A stretch of 64,000 nt of DNA from Flavobacterium branchiarum (GTDB lineage Bacteria; Bacteroidota; Bacteroidia; Flavobacteriales; Flavobacteriaceae), in NCBI RefSeq assembly GCF_030409845.1, contig NZ_JAUFQQ010000003.1, positions 2,294,001 through 2,358,000 on the forward strand. Direction: 5' to 3'. Of this stretch, positions 8,894-15,704 are shown one piece after another; position 1 is the first letter of the stretch, and the number at the start of each line of letters is the position of its first letter. The notes beneath the pieces are model-generated. The model worked only from the letters and a program-made list of their open reading frames with translations, did no database searches and was not told the origin of the DNA. The position numbers and the translations under genes are program-made.

Positions 8894-9406
8894 ATGCAAA
8901 TAAAAAACTACATACGTGATATTCAAGACTTTCCGAAAGAAGGAATTTTATTTAAAGACATCACTCCGCTCCTAAATGACCCAATTGCAAGAGAAGAATC
9001 TCTTAAAATTTTATTGGACTCTTTAGAAGGACAAAGAATAGACAAGGTAATTGGGGCTGAAAGTCGTGGTTTTTTCTTCGGAATGCTACTTGCACAGAAA
9101 CTAAATGCTGGTTTTGTACCTGTAAGGAAACCAAAAAAGCTTCCTTATGAAACTATTTCGGCTGAATATGCTTTAGAATATGGTACAGATTCTTTAGAAA
9201 TGCACATTGATGCTATTAAAAAAGGAGACAAAGTATTAATTCACGACGATGTTCTAGCCACTGGCGGAACTGCCAAAGCCATGTGCGACTTGGTAAATGA
9301 ATTAGGAGGCGAAATTGTACAATGCAACTTTTTAATGGAGCTTTCTTTTTTAAACGGAAGAGATAAGATAAAAGAGAATCCCATTTTTGCCGCAATAACC
9401 TATTAA
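8894..9406 (+). CDS. apt: Adenine phosphoribosyltransferase
   Basis: 170 residues, the normal length of the enzyme that salvages adenine by joining it to PRPP to give AMP in the cytoplasm. Family hallmarks are present: IRDIQDFPKEGILFKDITPLL at the start, the GAESRGFFFG segment (residues 54-63), the KLP lid, and the PRPP-binding motif VLIHDDVLATGGTA (114-127). It stands alone, transcribed divergently from tRNA-Arg, and is closed by the bidirectional hairpin at 9531-9570. Confidence 0.97.
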   Translation: MQIKNYIRDIQDFPKEGILFKDITPLLNDPIAREESLKILLDSLEGQRIDKVIGAESRGFFFGMLLAQKLNAGFVPVRKPKKLPYETISAEYALEYGTDSLEMHIDAIKKGDKVLIHDDVLATGGTAKAMCDLVNELGGEIVQCNFLMELSFLNGRDKIKENPIFAAITY

Positions 9407-9530
9407 GGCATCACAAGGCTTTTATAATAACGAGAGCATAAATAATGCTATCACAATAACGATAAAGCTTAATATCGTCTAAAAAGCATGTAAAAGCTTG
9501 TTTATATTTGTTTCAAGACATGTTATAAAA

Positions 9531-9570
9531 AAAAACATCCCATAAAGAAAATTTTCTTTTGGGATGTTTT
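9531..9570. terminator. Bidirectional terminator between apt and the Rnk/GreA gene
   Basis: AAAACATCCC (9531-9540) pairs perfectly with GGGATGTTTT (9561-9570), and the interior AAAGAAAATTTTCTTT is itself self-complementary. A-rich and T-rich flanks on both sides suit termination of both converging genes. Confidence 0.85.
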
Positions 9571-9585
9571 AATTTAAAAAGTGTG

Positions 9586-9966
9586 TTAAGCCATTTGTAC
9601 TTCTTCTACTTTTAATATTTCTAGTTTTAGATTGCCTTTTTTAGAAGGCCACTCTATAAGCTTTCCTACCTTGTACCCTACCATTGCAATACCTTCGTCA
9701 GAAAGAATAGAAATTTTATTTTTGCTTGTTTTTGTTTTTTCAGGACCTACAAATACAACTGTTTTTTCTTCGTTGTTTACATGGTCTCTATAAGTTACTT
9801 TTCTGTTTACAGAAACAACATCTTCAGGTAAATCTCTTCTTAAAACCTGTGATGCCTTTTTAAGCTCAGCAAATAATAATGTTTCTTCTTCTACTGTTAC
9901 TTTCTTTCTTCTTAAATGATCTTTTATTAAATCGTATATTCCTGTTGTTAAAATAATTTGTGACAT
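9586..9966 (-). CDS. GreA/GreB-family (Rnk-like) RNA polymerase-binding factor
   Basis: 126 residues. The C-terminal two thirds match the GreA/GreB C-terminal FKBP-like domain, with the usual ISILSDEGIAMVGYKVGKLIEW block near residues 84-106. The N-terminal helical part is short (~45 residues), so it lacks the long coiled coil with catalytic tip acids needed for transcript cleavage and resembles Rnk. It likely binds in or near the RNA polymerase secondary channel and competes with Gre or DksA factors. Single gene converging on apt. Confidence 0.85.
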   Translation of the reverse strand: MSQIILTTGIYDLIKDHLRRKKVTVEEETLLFAELKKASQVLRRDLPEDVVSVNRKVTYRDHVNNEEKTVVFVGPEKTKTSKNKISILSDEGIAMVGYKVGKLIEWPSKKGNLKLEILKVEEVQMA

Positions 9967-10425
9967 AACTTTCTTGAGTTGCTTCGTTTCTCATTAGGCA
10001 TGATATATAACTCATCATTAAATATCGTATAGCTCTATAACTTTGGATCCAATGATACCATGGCCCTAAATGAAAATTGAAGGTTAAAATAAATGAGCTG
10101 TCTAAATAAAGGGGTCCCTGTCTAGAGTTTTGACAGGGCTTAAAGAATAAACTCTTTTGAGCTTCTTAAGAAAGTATCGTCATGCAGGTATAACAACGTA
10201 CCCAAAAGGCACATCAAGTGATTATCTGTTAAATAAAAATTTGAAGTAGTCATTATTATAAGCTGCTATTAATTCTTCGCAATATACACCCTTTTTTTGA
10301 AAGAAAAAATTTTCAAAAAAAAGGGCAAATATCACAAAATAAAAAAGTTATATTTTTACAGTATATAATCTTAAAATAAGACATTTAAAGCAACAATACC
10401 TTTCAAATACTAAGAAAGGAATGTT
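9967..10425. other. Gene-free stretch with two hairpins
   Basis: No gene seen. Two inverted repeats stand out: CCCTGTC/GACAGGG at 10116-10138 and a long A/T-rich stem bounded by CCC and GGG at 10289-10325. The second could end transcription from either side, but its stem is mostly homopolymer pairs. Confidence 0.5.
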
Positions 10426-11169
10426 TTAAAGCCTTACGTAAGCTGCTAATTGCACTATATTATTAACAGTATTATTATTTTTACCAAGCACAAATTGATT
10501 CATATACCCTGCTTCGATATCAAATTTAGGGCTCAATCTCCACCCTATTGCTAAGTAAGCTCTGTTTTGGTCAAAGAACTTGCCGTTGGGAGCATTTTCT
10601 ACATTAACAAATACTTCGTTCTGTAAGGCTACAAAAGCACCATTGGTAAAAGTATTAGTGGCTGAAAGTGGGAATATTGAACGAGTGAAATAACGTAATC
10701 GTTGTGCAAAATCGTAACTATCGGTCACAAGTTCGTTTTGATCAATTGTAGGTTGCCCCATAAAACGCTGTTCTAACCTAAAACGATGCTGTAAAGAAAG
10801 AGGACGATTAACTGCTGTAAATTGTTGGTTAAAGATAAACTGTTCCCATATTCTATGCTCTGGAACCCATCCATCAATATCCATAACAGTTCTATTATTC
10901 CCAATATAGGCATAACCAATCGTGGCGATCATATTGCTTTTGATATTATAATTCAATCCTGCTCTGGCGATAAAAGATTGAGTATCTTCTAATTTGTCGG
11001 TGCTTCTCACCTGTCCATCAAAATGGATACTAAATTTATTATCCAACTTATAAGTAAAGAAAACGGCATTCCAACCACTAAAAGTATTTTGCGTTTGTGC
11101 GCTTAAAGTTGTACTAAACAAAAGAACTATAACACTGAATAAAGTAAAAAAAGGTAATCGTAAAAGCAT
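10426..11169 (-). CDS. DUF2490 outer-membrane beta-barrel protein
   Basis: 247 residues with a signal peptide ending LSAQ (about residue 25). The mature part is an alternating-strand beta-barrel pattern matching DUF2490: FSGWNAVFFTYKLDNKFSIHFDGQ near the start, RAGLNYNI, EHRIWEQF, LQHRFRLEQRF, and a C-terminal strand ending VRL, an outer-membrane sorting signature. Function of the family is unknown; related proteins are small porin-like barrels. It stands alone and diverges from the AraC gene at 11440. Confidence 0.85.
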   Translation of the reverse strand: MLLRLPFFTLFSVIVLLFSTTLSAQTQNTFSGWNAVFFTYKLDNKFSIHFDGQVRSTDKLEDTQSFIARAGLNYNIKSNMIATIGYAYIGNNRTVMDIDGWVPEHRIWEQFIFNQQFTAVNRPLSLQHRFRLEQRFMGQPTIDQNELVTDSYDFAQRLRYFTRSIFPLSATNTFTNGAFVALQNEVFVNVENAPNGKFFDQNRAYLAIGWRLSPKFDIEAGYMNQFVLGKNNNTVNNIVQLAAYVRL

Positions 11170-11390
11170 ATTTTATTAAATTAATTAATGGAATCGCTAA
11201 TTTATAGAATTTATAATTTAATTGTACTTTCCATATTGTTAATTCTTATTTTAATTAAAAAACAGAACAATCCTTGTTAATTTATTACAAAAAACTTAAA
11301 AATTACAATACTATTTTTCTACAATTATAAAAACTAAAACTTTTTATATGCCTTAATAATTTACCAAGAAAACAACAGGCGCAATTGTTA

Positions 11391-11422
11391 AGTCAATTTT
11401 TCTTATCTTTAAGAAATTGACT
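11391..11422. promoter_or_regulatory. Inverted repeat upstream of the AraC gene
   Basis: AGTCAATTT and AAATTGACT flank a second, inner inverted pair (TTCTTA/TAAGAA). The structure ends 17 bases before the ATG at 11440. It could be an autoregulatory operator or a hairpin in the leader. Confidence 0.4.
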
Positions 11423-11439
11423 CTGTTTTATAAAATAGT

Positions 11440-12366
11440 ATGATTGAAATTCTTAACCTTGACAAGAAACATTATCCAACCGGATTTAGTGCTCACCAAA
11501 TTAAATCTCAAGATAACACGCTTTTAAATAAGTCATTCAGAAGTTCCTTTTACCAAATGTTTTGGGTAAGATCGGGGGAGCTTACGCTTAATTTGGATAA
11601 TAATTTAATCCATCTGAATAAATTCGAATGCAGTTTCGTTGGTATCAACCAAGTGTTTAGCGTAGAAACCTCATCCAGTTTTGAAGTACTACTCGTTTGC
11701 TTTGAAGAAGATTTCTTTTGTCGCACTGATATTGACAGACAGTTTTTAGAATCATGCATATTTTTTAATTCCGATCAAGCCGTAAAATATAAATTACACA
11801 ACTCTTTAAAAAAAGCCATTGTTCAGTATCATCAGTCCCTACTCCACTTATGTAGACAGCCTTACAATGAATTAATGTATCACTTTTCACACAACACTGT
11901 AGAGCGACTTCTCCTTTTTACTCAAAAAGGATTATTAGATAAGTCTTATAGTCCTATTGAAACATTTAAAAAATCTGAAGTAAATCTTGCTAGGAATTTC
12001 CGAAAATTGGTAAAAGAAAATCTCAAGGAAATGAGGTTTGTAAAGGATTATGCCGATAAACTGAATATATCAATTAAAACTTTAAATGAAGTATGTAATA
12101 GTATTTATGGTAAGTCACCTAAAAAAATAATTATCGAAGAAATTGTCATCGAAAGCAAGCGTTTACTTCGATACACTGACTTAAGCATTAAAGAAGTTGC
12201 ATTTGAACTTCTCTTTATAGATCCTAGCAATTTTATTCGTTTTTTTACAAATGCCACAGGAATGTCTCCCAAACAATACAGAACAGAATTTGAAGAAAAA
12301 AGAGTGTACATTCCAAAACCAAAATCAACAACAAACACAACAACAAACACAACAACTAAAGAGTAA
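11440..12366 (+). CDS. AraC-family regulator beside the fibre operon
   Basis: 308 residues. Residues ~1-130 look like a cupin-type sensing domain (FWVRSGELTLNLDNNL). Residues ~190-285 form the two helix-turn-helix motifs of AraC proteins, ending with the hallmark SNFIRFFTNATGMSPKQYR. The tail STTNTTTNTTTKE is encoded by a short imperfect ACAACAAAC repeat. It lies 245 bases upstream of, and in the same orientation as, the fibre operon and is the obvious candidate to control it. The link is from position only. Confidence 0.88.
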   Translation: MIEILNLDKKHYPTGFSAHQIKSQDNTLLNKSFRSSFYQMFWVRSGELTLNLDNNLIHLNKFECSFVGINQVFSVETSSSFEVLLVCFEEDFFCRTDIDRQFLESCIFFNSDQAVKYKLHNSLKKAIVQYHQSLLHLCRQPYNELMYHFSHNTVERLLLFTQKGLLDKSYSPIETFKKSEVNLARNFRKLVKENLKEMRFVKDYADKLNISIKTLNEVCNSIYGKSPKKIIIEEIVIESKRLLRYTDLSIKEVAFELLFIDPSNFIRFFTNATGMSPKQYRTEFEEKRVYIPKPKSTTNTTTNTTTKE

Positions 12367-12482
12367 AAATAGATCTCCCAAAGAACCACTACAGGAATTA
12401 TTCAACACTAGATAACCACATCCTATTAGAAACACAACTCATTAATAAAAAGCGACTTAAACTTTAAATCGTTGTGTTTTTC

Positions 12483-12497
12483 TGTCATAAAATGACA
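12483..12497. promoter_or_regulatory. Palindrome upstream of the fibre promoter
   Basis: TGTCAT-AAA-ATGACA lies 20 bases upstream of the -33 element of the fibre operon promoter, a suitable position for an activator site of the neighbouring AraC protein. Confidence 0.4.
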
Positions 12498-12517
12498 CTA
12501 AAAACTCCGTTTTTGAC

Positions 12518-12549
12518 TTTGACATCCGTTGTTCACTGAAGTACTTTTG
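12518..12549 (+). promoter_or_regulatory. Promoter of the chaperone-usher-like operon
   Basis: TTTG at 12518-12521 and TACTTTTG at 12542-12549 match the Bacteroidota -33/-7 consensus with a 20-base spacer. Transcription would start near 12556, leaving a leader of about 55 bases before the first subunit gene. Confidence 0.75.
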
Positions 12550-12611
12550 TACTCTCTAAATGATTTAGGTTTCCTGAATGTTTGGAGCGTAAACTTTAAA
12601 ACAATTATTAA

Positions 12612-13157
12612 ATGAAAAAATTTCTAATAGCTGCATCATTTGCAATTATTGCAATGTCAGCAAATTCTATTTTTGCACAAACTACAAACCTTAATGTAAA
12701 TGTTGCAAACGTTTATTCACTTGAGGTAACTAATCCAACGGTTACTATCGGAATGAATACTGCTGCAAACTTTACAGGAGGTAATACAACCGGTTCTTTA
12801 CCGAACCACGTTAAAGTTAGTGCTACAAATGGTTATAAAGTAACAGTTCAGGCTGCTACCGAGCTAACATCACCTGGAAACGATGTTATTCCAGTATCAA
12901 CCGTAGTTGTATCAACTACTCCTGGAACTTACTCTGGTGCATCTGGTAGTATTGATGCAGGATCAAACGCAACTTTTCCTGGAAATGCTCAAGCACTTAG
13001 CGTAACGACTCCAGTTGAGATTATTTCCTCAACTACAGGTGATATTCGTGGATTTAACATGCAGTATACAATTCCTCCAGTGAGTGCTCCTGTATATTTA
13101 AATAAGCCTGAAGGTATGTATAGCACTTTGCTTACTTATACTATTGTAGCAAACTAA
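12612..13157 (+). CDS. Pilin-like fibre subunit 1 (probably major)
   Basis: 181 residues with a signal peptide ending IFAQ (about residue 23). The mature protein begins with alternating polar and hydrophobic residues (TTNLNVNVANVYSLEV), the pattern of a donor strand, and ends with GMYSTLLTYTIVAN. The latter motif, G-x-YST followed by an alternating strand, recurs at the end of the next subunit and of the protein at 14673. It is rich in Thr, Ser and Val with no cysteine. It is the first gene after the promoter and is followed by a hairpin that could reduce transcription of later genes, which would make it the most abundant product. Fibre subunit status is inferred from these features and the chaperone gene. 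Confidence 0.7.
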   Translation: MKKFLIAASFAIIAMSANSIFAQTTNLNVNVANVYSLEVTNPTVTIGMNTAANFTGGNTTGSLPNHVKVSATNGYKVTVQAATELTSPGNDVIPVSTVVVSTTPGTYSGASGSIDAGSNATFPGNAQALSVTTPVEIISSTTGDIRGFNMQYTIPPVSAPVYLNKPEGMYSTLLTYTIVAN

Positions 13158-13180
13158 AATAGTAAAAACTTTTATAAATG

Positions 13181-13208
13181 GCACTAATCTGATATTTTGG
13201 GTTAGTGC
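13181..13208 (+). terminator. Hairpin between the two subunit genes
   Basis: GCACTAA (13181-13187) pairs with TTAGTGC (13202-13208) around a 14-base loop, followed by TGTTTTATAT. It is a weak terminator or RNA-stabilising stem lying inside the operon, as is common after major pilin genes. Confidence 0.55.
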
Positions 13209-13287
13209 TGTTTTATATATTCTATTTTCTTAATTAAAATTTCTTCTGGAGAAGCATGTTGTTTAACCATTAGAAGCATAATTACAA

Positions 13288-13845
13288 TTGAAAACTTTAA
13301 AATACATATTATTTTATATTCTGTTATTGCTTAGTCCTATAGCATCTATAGCTCAAAGTATAGGTTCTGCACAAACGCAAGTAAACATTACTATTGCGCA
13401 AGTACAAAGCATACAGATAAGCCAGCCAACTGTTAGTATCAGTATGGCTAAGCCTTCGCATTTTCTTTTTGGAAATGACTCAGGACAACAACCCAACCAT
13501 ATTAAGGTAAGTTCTAGTACTCCTTATGAAATAACTGTAAAAACAAATTCTGAATATTTTTCTCATAACGGAAACAATAGTTCATTACCTGTAAATACAA
13601 TTGCTGTAAAAACCAGCATAGGTAGTCTTGCTAATTCTAATGCTACTCCTCCAGCAGGACTTCAGGTAGCGCCAGAAGTTATGCTTTCTACATCACCTAC
13701 AACAATTATAAAATCTCCAGCAGGCGAATGGGGTCGCGGCTTTCATGTAAACTATTCAATACCTGAGACAAAATCACCAAGTTACCTCAACCGTAAAGCA
13801 GGTACATATAGTACTACAATTATGTATTCGTTAATTCCTCAATAA
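13288..13845 (+). CDS. Pilin-like fibre subunit 2
   Basis: 185 residues beginning at a TTG codon, the only start that keeps the signal peptide (cleavage near IASIAQS). It is a paralogue of the first subunit: the mature N-terminus is again an alternating strand (TQVNITIAQVQSIQIS), both have QPNHIKVSS or LPNHVKVSA in the centre, and both end with A/E-G-TYST or MYST and an alternating strand. The weaker start codon and the upstream hairpin suggest lower expression, so a minor, adaptor or terminating subunit is likely. It is followed directly by the chaperone gene. Confidence 0.7.
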   Translation: MKTLKYILFYILLLLSPIASIAQSIGSAQTQVNITIAQVQSIQISQPTVSISMAKPSHFLFGNDSGQQPNHIKVSSSTPYEITVKTNSEYFSHNGNNSSLPVNTIAVKTSIGSLANSNATPPAGLQVAPEVMLSTSPTTIIKSPAGEWGRGFHVNYSIPETKSPSYLNRKAGTYSTTIMYSLIPQ

Positions 13846-13878
13846 TTGGTATATTTACTATTACTAAACATAAAAAAA

Positions 13879-14676
13879 ATGAGAAATTTCATATTGATTC
13901 TAATTGGATTACTCATCGTAAACCAAGCACAAGCTCAGGCTGGTATTTCTGTATCGCCAGGGCGTTTGTATTATAAATTAAATGCAGGAGCATCAGGTTC
14001 ACAATATATCAACTTAACCAACCCAACTGATAAAGAACTTGAAGTAGGTGTTTCATTTAATGATTGGGAATATGAAGCCTCTGGCAATAATAAAATTGCT
14101 GAAGCAAATACACTTCCAACTTCATGTACCGACTGGATTCAAATATTACCTAGCTCCTATTTTGTTGTTAAACCTGGTGAAACCAAACAAGTAGAAGTAC
14201 TTTTTAAAGTTCCTAACAATGCAGATACAACTATACCCGTTCATACAGGAATGATTTTCTTTACCCAACTAAACCCAGGCACGGCCATTGACCAAAATGG
14301 AGCTGCCATACAGGTAACTGTAAGAATGGGAGTTAAAGTATATCATAGTTTTATCAAAGAAAATAAAGTTCTTGTTGATTTTGTAGATTTTACAACCTAT
14401 GCAGACGATAATAAAAATAAAATTATTGAACTAAAAATAGAAAACCAAGGTGATCTATGGGCAGATGGAAAAGTAAAATGGGAACTTTTTAATACTAGTA
14501 CTGGTAAAAAAAGCACTTTAAAAGATTCCGAATTCTACACGCTACCTAAAGATATTAGAGTATTAAAGCAACAATTACCAACCGATCTTGCCAAGGGAAA
14601 TTATACCGTTTCTGCAATTTTAACTTTTGGAGAAAAAGATATTATAAAAATTGCAGAATTAGAATTTAGCCTATGA
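13879..14676 (+). CDS. PapD-like periplasmic chaperone
   Basis: 265 residues from the ATG at 13879, which places a signal peptide ending QAQA directly at the start; the reading frame continues upstream to a TTG but that would disrupt the signal. The mature part is two immunoglobulin-like domains: ISVSPGRLYYKLNAGASGSQYINLTNPTDKELEVGV is the classic first-domain opening of PapD/fimbrial-chaperone folds, and FVVKPGETKQVEVLFKVP matches the loop before the G1 strand. In chaperone-usher systems this protein holds subunits by donating its G1 strand. Its stop codon overlaps the ATG of the next gene (ATGA), so the two are translationally coupled. Confidence 0.8.
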   Translation: MRNFILILIGLLIVNQAQAQAGISVSPGRLYYKLNAGASGSQYINLTNPTDKELEVGVSFNDWEYEASGNNKIAEANTLPTSCTDWIQILPSSYFVVKPGETKQVEVLFKVPNNADTTIPVHTGMIFFTQLNPGTAIDQNGAAIQVTVRMGVKVYHSFIKENKVLVDFVDFTTYADDNKNKIIELKIENQGDLWADGKVKWELFNTSTGKKSTLKDSEFYTLPKDIRVLKQQLPTDLAKGNYTVSAILTFGEKDIIKIAELEFSL

Positions 14677-15692
14677 AACAAATAATAACAATCATCTGTT
14701 TTTTCTTTTTTACACATTATACTACCCACGCGCAATATATACTAGGTGGCTATAATGGCGGGCAACCTGTATTTTCTACCTATGCAGAAATGGTATCAGG
14801 AAAAACACTAAACAATCAAATTTCTATTCCTTTGCAATATTATGGCCCCCATATAAATGTAAACGAATGGAAACTTACTGCAAGGCTAACACAAGATTTT
14901 ACTAGTGATGCTAATAATGCCTATACTGTAGGAGCACAATACAGTTCTCTGAAATTTAATAGTCAAGAAAATAGCGGCTCAGAAAATGGAATGCTTGTAA
15001 ATGTTCCTACTCAAGTATTTCAGTTAAGTAAATACAATGAAGTTACACTTATTCATAGCAATGTAAATTTAAATGGTGCCGTAAATAGAATCTTTCGTTA
15101 TAATTTAAGTGTTCAGGGAGGTAATCATTTATTGGTAACTCCAAACGGAATGTATAACTCATCCTATGAATTCAAACTTTATAAGATCTCAAATGGAATA
15201 GAACAATTGATTGGTATTTATACTTCCCCGATCGGAAGTGCCAGATTTCAGTTGTCTTTTGGTGGAAATTTCGGAAGTCAATCTGTTATGCTCCAAAACG
15301 GTGCACAACAATTTAATATAAATTATAGCACTGCAACAGATTATGCAACAGAAAAATCGGTTACAATAGCAAATGCTTTACGTGTTAACACCTATAACTC
15401 GCAACTCGCTGTAGAGGCATCAGGAGATTTTATATCACCAGCATCATCCCAAACAATACCACTTTCTATTTTAAAATTGCAGTTAAGCACTAATCAATCC
15501 TACAATGGGTTACAGATTATCTCTCCCATAACTCTAGCACCAACAACACAGCCAATAGCTATTAAATCCAGTAATACACCTCAGGATATAACCTATAATG
15601 TAAAGTTTTTTATACCCGCAAATAGTCCTGGTCTTAATGTGAGTCCTGGAACCTATAGCACCCGTGTCTACTTTGTAATAATGCCAAATTAA
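14673..15692 (+). CDS. Two-domain tip-like fibre subunit
   Basis: 339 residues with a signal peptide ending THAQ (about residue 20). Residues ~21-200 are an unrecognised beta-rich domain beginning YILGGYNGGQPVFSTYAE. Residues ~230-339 resemble the pilin-like subunits: an alternating segment, an F/Y-xS-P-S-x-x-IPLS block comparable to the subunits, and the shared ending PGTYSTRVYFVIMPN. A pilin domain fused to a larger N-terminal domain is the layout of tip adhesins such as FimH, where the extra domain binds the receptor. It overlaps the chaperone gene by 4 bases and precedes the barrel gene by 12. The adhesin role is inferred. Confidence 0.65.
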   Translation: MKQIITIICFFFFTHYTTHAQYILGGYNGGQPVFSTYAEMVSGKTLNNQISIPLQYYGPHINVNEWKLTARLTQDFTSDANNAYTVGAQYSSLKFNSQENSGSENGMLVNVPTQVFQLSKYNEVTLIHSNVNLNGAVNRIFRYNLSVQGGNHLLVTPNGMYNSSYEFKLYKISNGIEQLIGIYTSPIGSARFQLSFGGNFGSQSVMLQNGAQQFNINYSTATDYATEKSVTIANALRVNTYNSQLAVEASGDFISPASSQTIPLSILKLQLSTNQSYNGLQIISPITLAPTTQPIAIKSSNTPQDITYNVKFFIPANSPGLNVSPGTYSTRVYFVIMPN

Positions 15693-15704
15693 TACTCTTT
15701 GTTC

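Noticed and set aside
12105..12389. 94-codon minus-strand frame over the end of the AraC gene
   Set aside because: It is a shadow of the AraC gene and the ACAACAAAC tail repeat, hydrophobic only because of the opposite-strand composition.
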